A DNA stretch of 64,000 nt. It comes from Thermomonas carbonis. GTDB lineage: Bacteria; Pseudomonadota; Gammaproteobacteria; Xanthomonadales; Xanthomonadaceae. Numbering within the stretch: position 1 is the first letter of the stretch; each line of letters opens with the position of its first letter. Below are positions 53,937 through 61,708 of this stretch, piece after piece. The stretch spans positions 1,460,001-1,524,000 of the forward strand of contig NZ_CP060719.1 of the NCBI RefSeq assembly GCF_014396975.1, written 5' to 3'. The notes under the pieces are model-generated. The model saw only the letters and a program-made list of their open reading frames with translations, was not told the origin of the DNA and ran no database searches. The translations under genes and the position numbers were made by a program.

Positions 53937-53978
53937 GGGGTCGGGGTCGACTTTTCTTGAGGCGGGCATGTCCCGCCT
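53937..53978 (+). repeat. Copy of the GTCAG repeat with perfect hairpin tail
   Basis: AGGGGTCGGGGTCGACTTTT is followed by CTTGAG and a stem GGCGGG/CCCGCC (53962-53967 with 53973-53978, loop CATGT). The same CATGT loop is in the copy at 52567, showing that head and hairpin move as one unit. Preceded by AAAAAC. Confidence 0.8.
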
Positions 53979-54050
53979 TTCGCATGTCTGGAACAAGCAG
54001 AGCTTCCGTCCGCCTTCGGCGACCGGGTAACTTCTATTTGCAGTAGAACA

Positions 54051-54077
54051 CGTGTCAGAGTCGCCTTTTCCCTCCGG
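54051..54077 (+). repeat. Copy of the GTCAG repeat
   Basis: CGTGTCAGAGTCGCCTTTTC preceded by AGAACA. Second copy in the 53.9-54.1 kb gap; no matching hairpin tail is obvious. Confidence 0.6.
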
Positions 54078-54118
54078 AATCTCGGCTCCCGTCCCTTGGG
54101 ATGAGAGAGCTCCCGACA

Positions 54119-54170
54119 TCGCGGTTGGCAGAGTGGTTATGCCGCAGACCGCAGATCTGCGTAAGTGCCC
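54119..54170 (+). pseudogene. Truncated tRNA-Cys-like sequence
   Basis: The D arm GGCA-GAGTGGTTA-TGCC and anticodon arm GCAGA-CCGCAGA-TCTGC (loop of seven with GCA at the anticodon place, i.e. cysteine) line up base for base with gammaproteobacterial tRNA-Cys. Position 33 is C instead of U, the T arm with GTTCGAAT-type loop is missing, and no acceptor 3' strand pairs with the 5' end. Most likely the leftover 5' part of a tRNA carried or broken by an integrative element. Confidence 0.45.
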
Positions 54171-54460
54171 GCGGAGTGTATGGGGTAGCAGTGCAGCAAA
54201 GGGTTTGGCTCCCTCAGTCTCCGCCGCCAGTGGCGGCTACGCCTGGCGCCAGGTCGAAGACTCAAACCTAGATAACCCCCGACAGGTGCCGGAAATAGGA
54301 ATCGTATGTCCCAGCCCTCGCTCCCGGCGGAGCTTGAATCCCAGGAACCCGCTATTGCAGGTTGTTGCGACGTAGAGAAGCCCGCACTTCAGCGATACGA
54401 ATTGTTGCTCAGCTGAGGATCTATTGAGGCGACGTTCAAACGTGTTTCACCGCAGATCGA

Positions 54461-55015
54461 TCAAGGGCTAGGCGAAGCACCCGACAACGCCCTCATCGCA
54501 GCCCCATCAGCGGCTGCGGGTGCCATCGCACAAGAGACTGCCATGTTTATCGCAATGAGCACTTGCTTGTTGGGATCAAGCTCAGCCGAAAATTCGCCTT
54601 GTCCAGTTGTGGTTGCATCCAAAACCGCTTTGGTGCGCTTCACTGCGAGCGAGCCGGACAAGTTGTCCCGGATCGATGACTGCATGGCATTTGTGGCACC
54701 AGACAGACCAGCCCATGCCTTCGCGGCATTTCCAGTGCTCAGCGGGGCGGCGACAGTGCCGGCAATGACTCCAAATGTGCCAATCCCGGTTTGCGCAAGC
54801 CCCGTTCTGCTGCCATCCGCTTCGTACCAATTGTGCACTTCACGACAGTACATAGTTGACGCCATAAATGCGCTGAGAGCTTCGCGAGTTGTGCACGTCT
54901 CTGCTACGCACGGGTGGGTGGCTTTGGGCCAAGGCCACATCGGGCTATGCCGCCCTTGAAAGGTGGCGCAACTTGTCGTCGACAGGCAAAAAACTAGAGC
55001 AACTACTGTGCGCAT
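54461..55015 (-). CDS. Small hypothetical lipoprotein
   Basis: 184 aa. Lipoprotein signal with TTSC lipobox, a cysteine-rich patch (about 35-60: HPCVAETCTTREALSAFMASTMYC) and an alanine/glycine-rich hydrophobic stretch (about 75-100) that may be a membrane-associated helix. No family recognised. It is the only minus-strand gene in the repeat-separated region. Composition is lower in GC than the chromosome. Confidence 0.6.
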   Translation of the reverse strand: MRTVVALVFCLSTTSCATFQGRHSPMWPWPKATHPCVAETCTTREALSAFMASTMYCREVHNWYEADGSRTGLAQTGIGTFGVIAGTVAAPLSTGNAAKAWAGLSGATNAMQSSIRDNLSGSLAVKRTKAVLDATTTGQGEFSAELDPNKQVLIAINMAVSCAMAPAAADGAAMRALSGASPSP

Positions 55016-55297
55016 TCGTATCTCTCCCCAGGAGATGTCGTCTGCTGGCGAATCGTTCCGGCGTTAGTCTCTGTTGTGTCTTGGCCAGCCCGCAATGTGA
55101 ATAGTTCACTACCGAGCCAAGTAAAAGAATGAGGAAACACGAGTCAGAGCCGATTTTTCTCCAGAAAAGGTGTCAGGGACAATTTCCTGTCTTCCCAGGC
55201 ATCAGCGGAAACCTCGTTGCGTAGCGACGTGTGCCTTCATCGCCGCATCGCGATCTGCGTGAAGGCATGCTCCAGAGCGCGCCGCTAGGATCGGCGC
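55016..55297. other. Intergenic region with two repeats
   Basis: 282 bases between the divergent lipoprotein and methyltransferase genes. Contains the repeats at 55138 and 55169. Lower-GC sequence ends near 55200, so this is the likely right edge of the foreign segment. Confidence 0.5.
55138..55187 (+). repeat. Two adjacent copies of the GTCAG repeat
   Basis: ACGAGTCAGAGCCGATTTTT (from 55138, preceded by GAAAC) and GGTGTCAGGGACAATTTCC (55169-55187, preceded by GAAAA) lie 31 bases apart. The second is identical over 17 bases to the copies at 57942 and inside the AI-2E gene at 43589. Confidence 0.8.
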
Positions 55298-56059
55298 ATG
55301 CCTCGAACCCTCAACGCGCTGTTCTTCGCCCTGTGCCTGCCTGTGCTCGCCTCCGGCTGTCCCCTCGAACGCGAGGCGCAGGTGCCGCAGGCCCGCGCAG
55401 GCGACGCGACAGTTGCAGCCGACGGCTACACGCAGGTCCCACGCAGCGCAGACGGGATCGGCAAGGCCTACATGGGCCGCGAGATTGCGTCGGTGATGGG
55501 CTGGCAGGGCGCGGCGTGGCTGGAGCGCGAGGAACGCGAACGCGAGGAGCGCGGCAGCGTGCTGCTCAAGGAGCTGCGCCTGGCGGCGGGCATGCAGGTG
55601 GCCGACATCGGCGCGGGGACGGGTTGGCATGCGCGGCGCATGGCGCCGATGGTCGCGCCCGGGCGCGTGTACGCAGTGGACGTGCAGCCGGAGATGGTGG
55701 CCATGCTGGAGCGCGTGGCGGCGCAGCCGGGGCTTGCCAACGTGGTGCCGGTGCTGGGTGGCGAACGCGATCCCGGGCTGGCGCCCGGCAGCATCGACCT
55801 GGCGCTGATGGTCGACGTGTACCACGAGCTTGCGTACCCGGCGGAGATGCTCGATGCGCTGGTGGTTGCGCTGAAACCCGGCGGGCGGCTGGTGCTGGTG
55901 GAATACCGCGCCGAGGACGATGCCGTCCCCATCAAGCCGGTGCACAAGATGAGCCAGGCGCAGATCCGCCGCGAAGTCACCCGGCATGGCCTTGCATGGG
56001 AGCGCACCGCGGACTCGCTGCCGTGGCAGCACGTGGTGGTGTTTCGCAAGGCCGAGTGA
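55298..56059 (+). CDS. Exported class I SAM-dependent methyltransferase
   Basis: 253 aa. Rossmann-type methyltransferase with motif I VADIGAGTGWHARRMA, acidic loop VYAVDVQPEM, and LMVDVYHELAYPAEML. It carries an N-terminal signal with lipobox LASGC, which would put a SAM-dependent enzyme outside the cytoplasm, where SAM is not expected. Homologous proteins with this leader occur in the family, so the leader is probably real; acceptor unknown. A secreted cupin follows 113 bases downstream on the same strand. Confidence 0.8.
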   Translation: MPRTLNALFFALCLPVLASGCPLEREAQVPQARAGDATVAADGYTQVPRSADGIGKAYMGREIASVMGWQGAAWLEREEREREERGSVLLKELRLAAGMQVADIGAGTGWHARRMAPMVAPGRVYAVDVQPEMVAMLERVAAQPGLANVVPVLGGERDPGLAPGSIDLALMVDVYHELAYPAEMLDALVVALKPGGRLVLVEYRAEDDAVPIKPVHKMSQAQIRREVTRHGLAWERTADSLPWQHVVVFRKAE

Positions 56060-56172
56060 TGCGCTGGAGCGGGAAGAGGGGTCGAGGAACATTCCCGTTT
56101 GAATCGATGCAGCAAGTGGCCGGGCTCTGGCGCGCTCTTTCGTTGGCAGATGCATTGATCGAGGAGACGACC

Positions 56173-56718
56173 ATGCCCTTCCGTTTCGCCGCCAGCCTTG
56201 CGTTGCTGCTTCTCTCGTTCGCACCGGGGGCGAGCGCGCAGTCGGCGTTCGCCGGACCGCAACCGGTGATTGCCGTCGATATCCCGGCGCAGCCCTACGA
56301 TGCAGGCACGCTGCGCGTGCTGGTGCCGTCGTCCGCCACCGAGGGGCGCTTCTCGGTGGTGGAGCTCACCGAGCACCCGCCGTATCGCACGCCGGCGCAT
56401 GTGCACCCGGAGATGGACGAGAGTTTTTACGTGCTCGACGGGACGCTGGCGCTGCAGATCGACGGGCGCAGCCATCGCCTGCCGGCCGGCTCCTTCATCC
56501 ACATCCCGCGCGGGACGGTGCATGCGCAGGGCAGCGCCGATGATCGCCCGGTGCGGTTGCTGGTCACGCTCTCGCCCGGCGCATTCGAGCAGTTCTTCCT
56601 CGATCGCGTGGAACTGGCGAAATCCATCCAGCGCAGCGATGCGGGGTTCCAGGAGCGCTTGCTCGGGATCGTGCGGCGCTATCCGCGCTGGCTGGCGCCA
56701 CCGCCGATGCCGGAGTAG
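56173..56718 (+). CDS. Secreted cupin-domain protein
   Basis: 181 aa with signal peptide (about 1-22, ending SAQS). One cupin barrel with motif 1 HVHPEMDESFYVLDGTLAL and motif 2 GSFIHIPRGTVHAQG; the histidines and glutamate would bind a metal. Similar periplasmic cupins are poorly characterised. RBS GAGGAG before ATG 56173. The repeat at 56743 follows the stop by 25 bases. Confidence 0.85.
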   Translation: MPFRFAASLALLLLSFAPGASAQSAFAGPQPVIAVDIPAQPYDAGTLRVLVPSSATEGRFSVVELTEHPPYRTPAHVHPEMDESFYVLDGTLALQIDGRSHRLPAGSFIHIPRGTVHAQGSADDRPVRLLVTLSPGAFEQFFLDRVELAKSIQRSDAGFQERLLGIVRRYPRWLAPPPMPE

Positions 56719-56742
56719 CCACGAACGTTCCGTTTGCAAAAA

Positions 56743-56761
56743 GGTGTCAGCGACGATTTCC
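56743..56761 (+). repeat. Copy of the GTCAG repeat
   Basis: GGTGTCAGCGACGATTTCC preceded by AAAAA. The 195 bases after it contain a short open frame (56763-56972) with no signal peptide, homology or good start; it is not called. Confidence 0.7.
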
Positions 56762-56956
56762 CTTGGTCGATGTCGGCGACAAACCGGCAAAGAAGCACGC
56801 CAAGCCGTTGCTTGACGCAATGACCGACATGCCGCGCGAACTGCGTAACGAAGGCGGGGCAAAGATGATCCGCGCCCTGGTGAACGTGCGACGCGACGCC
56901 GACTCATGTTCCCGTTCCTGTAACGCGTGTCTGACCCGCCAATGGAGGTTCCATCG

Positions 56957-57871
56957 ATGCATCGTCTGCTGACTGCTCTGCTGCTCGCACTTGCCGCCAC
57001 GTCCACGACGCCCGCCGTGGCGGCGCAGGAATCCTGCAAAGGGCTTCGCTACGGTGAAGGCACGCGTGAGGTCTGCCTCAAGCAGGGTGAAAGCTCGTTC
57101 GCGGATGCGGTGGTGTCGTTCAAGCCGGGCAAGCGGGCCGCGGCTGGCACGGCCGCCAAGCCCGGACACACGCTGGGCAAGCCCGATTACACGATGCCCT
57201 CTGCACCGGGATTCCTCGCGCTGGGTTGCGATGGCGAGTTGGTGGTGCGCTTCGACGACAACGCGCTGGTGCAGTCCGCCGGGCCCGATCTGTACATCTT
57301 CGAGGTGGGGCCGGATGTGGAGGCCACCGACGTCGCGGTGTCGATCGATGGCGAAACATGGATCGAGGTGGGGCGGGTCGAGGGCGCGCGCTCCGACCTC
57401 GAACTCGAAGGCCTGATCAAGGACGACCAGAGCTATCGCTTCGTGCGCATGCGCAATGCCAGCACCGACTGCGCGGGTCGCTACCCTGGCGCCGATATCG
57501 ACGCGGTCGCGGCGGTCGGCTCGGCGATGCGGCTGTCGCTGGACAGCGCCGTGCTGTTCGATGTCGGGTCGGCCGAACTGAAGCCCGCTGCACGCGATGA
57601 GCTGCTCAGGGTGGCCGGCCTGGTCAAGGCGCGCAGTGGCACTGGCCCCATCCGCATCGAGGGCCACACCGACAGCGATGGCGACGCGGCGATGAATCTG
57701 GCGCTGTCGCAACGGCGAGCACAGTCGGTCCTGGATTTCATGGCAGCCGAGGCCGGCCTGGACAGGCAACGCATGCAGAGCATCGGCGCGGGGGAGTCGC
57801 GACCTGTCGTCGCCAACGACAGCATCGTCAACAAGGCGCGCAACCGGCGGGTGGAGATGATCGTGCGCTGA
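56957..57871 (+). CDS. OmpA-family protein
   Basis: 304 aa, secreted (signal about 1-23). The N-terminal domain (about 30-190) is unfamiliar but beta-rich with GPDLYIFEVGPDVEATDVAVSIDG. The C-terminal OmpA/MotB domain (about 195-304) has the peptidoglycan-binding residues in IEGHTDSDGDAAMNLALSQRRAQ and NKARNRRVEM. It would anchor to the cell wall from the periplasmic side. TGGAGGT precedes ATG 56957. A perfect 11-pair hairpin and a repeat follow. Confidence 0.88.
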   Translation: MHRLLTALLLALAATSTTPAVAAQESCKGLRYGEGTREVCLKQGESSFADAVVSFKPGKRAAAGTAAKPGHTLGKPDYTMPSAPGFLALGCDGELVVRFDDNALVQSAGPDLYIFEVGPDVEATDVAVSIDGETWIEVGRVEGARSDLELEGLIKDDQSYRFVRMRNASTDCAGRYPGADIDAVAAVGSAMRLSLDSAVLFDVGSAELKPAARDELLRVAGLVKARSGTGPIRIEGHTDSDGDAAMNLALSQRRAQSVLDFMAAEAGLDRQRMQSIGAGESRPVVANDSIVNKARNRRVEMIVR

Positions 57872-57889
57872 CCCGGCAAACGACAAACC

Positions 57890-57927
57890 GGGACGGAGAG
57901 CGTCAAGCGGTCAACTCTCTCCGTCCC
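57890..57927. terminator. Hairpin after the OmpA-family gene
   Basis: GGGACGGAGAG (57890-57900) pairs perfectly with CTCTCCGTCCC (57917-57927), loop 16 bases. Positioned 19 bases after the stop codon; no U-run. Confidence 0.6.
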
Positions 57928-57941
57928 TGGGGTACGAAAAC

Positions 57942-57960
57942 GGTGTCAGGGACAATTTCC
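57942..57960 (+). repeat. Copy of the GTCAG repeat
   Basis: GGTGTCAGGGACAATTTCC preceded by GAAAAC; identical over this stretch to 55169-55187. Read as protein from GTG 57943 it would encode the first residues of the following open frame, but the real start is probably further on. Confidence 0.8.
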
Positions 57961-58047
57961 CGCAAAGGCATCGCGGACAACCCTTGGCTACGCATGTCAC
58001 GGGCATGCAGCAGTGGAATCGGCAAGATCCCGGGTTATCCATCGCTG

Positions 58048-58413
58048 ATGCTCACGCCTACCGCACTGACCGTGGAAGAACGCGCCGCGGTGCTGGCATC
58101 GTCCACGTGGCCCGGGATGCCGCTGATGGACAAGCGTACCGCCGACTATCCGGATCGCTATCCCGTCGTCACCGTGAAGTTGAGCCATGAGGGCGCGCTG
58201 GAGCGGGCCAACGTGCGCAACTATTACGTCATGGCCTACGGCATCGCCGAGCCCAGCCACACCGACAACATCAATGGCCTGCTCGACTTCCCGGGCGACA
58301 AGGCACGTCTGGAACGACTGCAACCGCAGGGTGATCGGGTCTCGCTGAAGTTCTCCGACGAGCGGGAGATCGACGGCGAGATAAGCAGCTGGGCGTTCGA
58401 TATTCCCGGCTGA
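58048..58413 (+). CDS. Hypothetical protein
   Basis: 121 aa from ATG 58048; the frame is open back to 57943 inside the repeat. No signal peptide or known motif; segments such as KLSHEGALERANVRNYYVMAYGIAEPSHTDNINGLLDFPGD suggest a small globular protein. The gene may have lost its original 5' end to the repeat insertion. It is the last gene of the repeat-separated series. Confidence 0.5.
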   Translation: MLTPTALTVEERAAVLASSTWPGMPLMDKRTADYPDRYPVVTVKLSHEGALERANVRNYYVMAYGIAEPSHTDNINGLLDFPGDKARLERLQPQGDRVSLKFSDEREIDGEISSWAFDIPG

Positions 58414-58422
58414 GAAGGCCGC

Positions 58423-58440
58423 GAACACGTGTCGGAACTC
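58423..58440 (+). repeat. Degenerate copy of the GTCAG repeat
   Basis: GAACACGTGTCGGAACTC shares the GAACACGTGTC head with the copy at 54051 but the rest has drifted. It follows the stop of the hypothetical gene by 9 bases, in line with the other copies. Confidence 0.35.
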
Positions 58441-58535
58441 ACTGACTGAGTCCGCACGTGCATCAAACCCGCCGCATGGAAACGGGCGGCCGAAGCCGCC
58501 CGCACGGATGCCGCCACGAAGGAGGCGGAACGCGG

Positions 58536-59174
58536 TTACTTCGGCATCAGCACGCTGTCGATCACGTGCACCACGCCATTGCTCTGGCGCACATCGGCGG
58601 TGGTCACCTTGGCGGTGCCGCCCTTGCCGTCGGTCAGGGTGATGCCGCCCGCGCCATCCGACATGGCGGTCAGGATGGCACCCTGCACGGTGGTCAGTGT
58701 GGCGCTGCCGCCGCCGACCTCGATCTGTTGCGTGAGGGCTGCGGCATCCACGTTGCCTGCGACCACGTGGTAGGTCAGCAGGCCGGCGAGGTCGGCCTTC
58801 ATCTCCGGCTTCAACAGCCCATCCACGGTGCCCGCGGGCAGCTTGGCGAACGCGTCATCGGTGGGCGCGAACACGGTGAACGGACCTGCGCCCTGCAGGG
58901 TGGCGACCAGATCGGCGGCCTTCACCGCGGCCACCAACGTACTGAGGTTCGGCGCGGCGGAGGCATTGGTCACGATGTCCTTGCCCGCGTCCATCGCGGC
59001 ACCGCCGACGCTGGGATTGGCCGGGGTCGCGGGCATCGGGTCTGCCGGCATCGGCGTGGCCGGGGTTTCGGTCGCCACGGGCGGTTCGGCGGGCGCGGGG
59101 GGCTCGGCCGCGCTGCAGGCGGCCAGCGCAAGCGCGGTGGCGATGGCGATCGGCAGGGTGAGGTGCGGCTTCAT
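58536..59174 (-). CDS. Fasciclin-domain lipoprotein
   Basis: 212 aa. Lipoprotein signal (lipobox ALAAC), a proline/alanine linker (about 25-60) and one fasciclin (FAS1) domain with H1 box GPFTVFAPTDDAFAKLP and H2 box GVVHVIDSVLMPK. FAS1 domains mediate weak adhesion or serve as stress-related surface proteins. The start ATG 59174 has GGAGA seven bases upstream; the ATG at 59180 is less well spaced. Confidence 0.9.
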   Translation of the reverse strand: MKPHLTLPIAIATALALAACSAAEPPAPAEPPVATETPATPMPADPMPATPANPSVGGAAMDAGKDIVTNASAAPNLSTLVAAVKAADLVATLQGAGPFTVFAPTDDAFAKLPAGTVDGLLKPEMKADLAGLLTYHVVAGNVDAAALTQQIEVGGGSATLTTVQGAILTAMSDGAGGITLTDGKGGTAKVTTADVRQSNGVVHVIDSVLMPK

Positions 59175-59501
59175 CGGCATTCTCCGTAAGTAAGTGAGGG
59201 ACGCCCGCCGTTGCGGCTCTCGGCCGGGCGTGCGTAGTGACGATACGAAGGCGCGTGCAAGGCGGATGCATCGGCGGCGTTCGGAAATGCGTTGCGCCAG
59301 GTGAAGGTTCCGTTGGCGCTCATGAACGTGCATGCGGCGTCATGAAGCACGCACATGCCTGGATGCGCGCAGCGACACGCGTCTTTGCTGAGTGGCCACG
59401 CGCATCTGCCTGAACATTGCCGACACCACACGCGACTGCCTCACCACGCAATCACCGCGGGGTCGGTATCGATACGCCTCCATTCGGAAGGAGACCATGA
59501 C
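59175..59501. other. Intergenic region
   Basis: 327 bases between divergent genes for a fasciclin protein and a small secreted protein. No gene, repeat or strong hairpin seen. AT-poor throughout except near 59450-59475; promoter elements cannot be picked out with confidence. Confidence 0.4.
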
Positions 59502-59873
59502 ATGCAGAAGTTGATCATCGCAGCCGGCCTGATGCTGGCCATGTCCACCGCCAGCGCCGATGGCGTGGAGAACAAGTGGCGCGTCGAGTTCAGCGGCAAT
59601 GCCGAGAGCGCCGGCCGTATCGTCCTGCAGGTCGCGCCGGCCAAGGGCGAGCCGATCCGCGCAGTGGCGGAGGTCGTCAATGGCCGTGCCGAGAACGACG
59701 TGGCCCGCGACGTCGGCGCTGCGTTGCAGGCGGTGGCGAGCGACCACTACAACGTCGAGGTCGATGATGGCGAGGACGTGCTGCTGAAGAAGCAGGGCGG
59801 AGAGGGCGACTTCGTGGTCACCGTGGTGGAGAACACCGTGCAGGGCGTGCGCATCGACATCGACGCCGAGTGA
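59502..59873 (+). CDS. Small secreted hypothetical protein
   Basis: 123 aa with signal peptide (about 1-20, cleavage after ASA). Mature part is acidic and beta-rich (NKWRVEFSGNAESAGRIVLQVAP; DVLLKKQGGEGDFVVTVVENTVQGVRIDIDAE). No family recognised. AGGAG precedes ATG 59502. Convergent with the DUF6159-like gene. Confidence 0.75.
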   Translation: MQKLIIAAGLMLAMSTASADGVENKWRVEFSGNAESAGRIVLQVAPAKGEPIRAVAEVVNGRAENDVARDVGAALQAVASDHYNVEVDDGEDVLLKKQGGEGDFVVTVVENTVQGVRIDIDAE

Positions 59874-59930
59874 CCCTGGAATGGCGGCGAGGGAATCGAT
59901 GCGCCGATTCCCTCGCCTGTCGTCCTGCGC

Positions 59931-60773
59931 TTACTTGACGCGGAACGCCTGCCCCAGCAATTGCGCATCGAAGCCTTCGCTGTCGCCCGCGCCCATTGCA
60001 TAGCGATACAACGCGGCCGAATAGATCCCGGACAGCGCGGCCTGCACCAGCGCCGCCAGCAGCAATGCGGCGATCACGACGGCCACCACCAACCCGATCA
60101 GCACGCCGCTGCCGGTCATCGCCACGGCGACGATCGCCGCAGCGCCGGCAATGATCAGCGCGAAGAAGATGAAGGCGAACACCAGCCCCACGCCGCCCTG
60201 GCCGATCAGGTTCTCGCCCCAGGTTTTCTTCAGGAGCAACGCGCTTTCCTTGACCGCGTCCAGCGGGCCGATGTCGCGCGATACCAGCACCGGCACCACC
60301 AGGAAACTGGCCAGCGTCCAGGCCACGCCGATCAGGCCCGCGACGATCCTGCCGAGGAAGCCGGCGCGCTCCTGGATCGCGCGCAACACCATGCCCACGG
60401 TCGCGGCGATGGCGGCATAGCCCAGGATCGGCATCGCCTTGCTGCCGGCGATGCGCAGGCCGTCGCGCACGGTCGGGTCCCCGCCGTCCAGGCGGATCAT
60501 CGCCGCGCCGACCAGCGCCGAGTTGAAGAAGAAGATCACGAAGTACTGCACCAGGTAGAACAGGAAGGCCAGCGCGTAGGCCGTCGCCGACATGCCGCCC
60601 TCGCGCAGTCCGTCCAGTGCGCCCAGGCCGAACGCCGGCAACAGGAACGCCGCCGCCACGATCAGCGTGCAGATCGCCGACAGCAGCGGGAACACCAGCA
60701 GTTCCTTGTCCTTGGCCAGCACGCCGGCACTGGCCTTGATCAGGCCCCAACTGCGGGAAAAGCGCTCGAACAT
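59931..60773 (-). CDS. DUF6159-like membrane protein
   Basis: 280 aa with six or so hydrophobic helices. The N-terminus MFERFSRSWGLIKASAGVLAKDKELLVFPLLSAI and RDIGPLDAVKESALLLKKTWGENLIG are typical of this conserved family of unknown function. The start ATG 60773; the frame extends further without homology. Divergent from the FKBP gene. Confidence 0.85.
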   Translation of the reverse strand: MFERFSRSWGLIKASAGVLAKDKELLVFPLLSAICTLIVAAAFLLPAFGLGALDGLREGGMSATAYALAFLFYLVQYFVIFFFNSALVGAAMIRLDGGDPTVRDGLRIAGSKAMPILGYAAIAATVGMVLRAIQERAGFLGRIVAGLIGVAWTLASFLVVPVLVSRDIGPLDAVKESALLLKKTWGENLIGQGGVGLVFAFIFFALIIAGAAAIVAVAMTGSGVLIGLVVAVVIAALLLAALVQAALSGIYSAALYRYAMGAGDSEGFDAQLLGQAFRVK

Positions 60774-60882
60774 GGCAGTTCTCCAGAACGGAAAATCGTG
60801 AGCGGAGTATGCCGGAGGTACCCTGTTTCCGCTGCGGCTAAACTGCGGGTCACGACCATCACCACCCCAAAAGGAACCTCCC

Positions 60883-61236
60883 ATGGCATTCACCACCACG
60901 GCCTCCGGCCTGCAGTTCGAAGACACCGTCGTCGGCAGCGGTGCCGAAGCGCAGCCCGGCCGCAACGTCACCGTCCACTACACCGGCTGGCTGTTCGAGA
61001 ACGGCGAGCAAGGCGGGAAGTTCGATTCCAGCAAGGATCGCGACGAACCCTTCATCTTCCCGCTCGGCCGCGGAATGGTGATCAAGGGCTGGGACGAAGG
61101 CGTGCAGGGCATGAAGGAAGGCGGCCAGCGCACCCTGATCATCCCGGCCAGCCTGGGGTACGGCACGCGCGGCGCGGGTGGCGTGATCCCGCCGAATGCC
61201 ACCTTGAAGTTCGACGTTGAATTGCTGGGTGCCTGA
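60883..61236 (+). CDS. FKBP-type peptidyl-prolyl isomerase
   Basis: 117 aa, a single cytoplasmic FKBP domain without signal peptide or IF insert. Active-site residues in VTVHYTGWL, KFDSSKDRDEPFIFPLG, VIKGWDEGVQGMKEGG and LGYGTRGAGGVIPPNATL are all present. AAAGGAACC precedes the ATG; TAAACT at 60838-60843 is a possible -10. Confidence 0.95.
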   Translation: MAFTTTASGLQFEDTVVGSGAEAQPGRNVTVHYTGWLFENGEQGGKFDSSKDRDEPFIFPLGRGMVIKGWDEGVQGMKEGGQRTLIIPASLGYGTRGAGGVIPPNATLKFDVELLGA

Positions 61237-61304
61237 CGCGGCAGCCGGCTTGCCCTGAGCGTCCCGGGGCACCAGCGGTGTCCCGGGCTGGAGCGGTGCC
61301 TGGG

Positions 61305-61634
61305 TCAGGAATCGAACGTGTCGCCTGCCGGTGGCAGCGCCGGGAACTGCGCGGTCATGCGTACGCCGGGCATCATGCCCCAGCGGATCCCGATGCGACG
61401 CAGGCGCGCTTCCACCCGTTCAAGCGATGCTGCAGGCGTGGCGGAGACGATGGCGTCATGCCGCTCCGCCCACGCGCCAGCGAGGACGAAGACATTGCCG
61501 GCGCGCGCCTAGATGTTCGGCATCTCCGATTCCAGCGCATCCAGTTCCGCTTCCAGCGCATCGCTGCCGGGCGTGTCCTGCATCAGGCTGAGGCTGTCCA
61601 TCTCGGCATCTTCTTCGGGCGTCGATGCCAACAT
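61305..61634 (-). pseudogene. Hypothetical gene interrupted by an in-frame TAG
   Basis: From ATG 61634 (GGTGGA just upstream) the frame reads 41 acidic codons (PEEDAEMDSLSLMQDTP...LESEMPNI) to TAG at 61509-61511, then continues open in the same frame for 67 more codons (GNVFVLAGAWAERHDAIVSA...VEARLRRIGIRWGMMPGVRM) to TGA at 61305-61307. Codon use after the TAG looks coding. One substitution (for instance from a tyrosine codon) would join both into a 109-residue protein. Family unknown. Either a recent nonsense mutation, a base error, or two small proteins. Confidence 0.5.
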
Positions 61635-61708
61635 TCCACCCGCACGGGTGGAGCCGACGTGATCGCGGTGTCCACACGCCGTGAATCAGCGAATGGACGG
61701 GCATCGGT

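Larger units (their letters stand above)
53895..54460. other. Gene-free stretch with repeats and tRNA-like remnant
   Basis: 566 bases without a gene I can support. It holds two GTCAG repeats (53937, 54051), a truncated tRNA-Cys-like sequence (54119-54170) and a palindrome GTGGCGGC...-type patch at 54220-54240. Short open frames here look random. The sequence has the look of accumulated fragments. Confidence 0.5.

Noticed and set aside
56763..56972. 69-codon plus-strand open frame after the cupin gene
   Set aside because: No good start, signal or recognisable motif, and it overlaps the well-supported OmpA gene start.
61509..61511. TAG read as a recoded amino acid (pyrrolysine or similar)
   Set aside because: No pyl genes or recoding signal are visible, and this bacterial group does not use amber recoding; mutation or base error is simpler.
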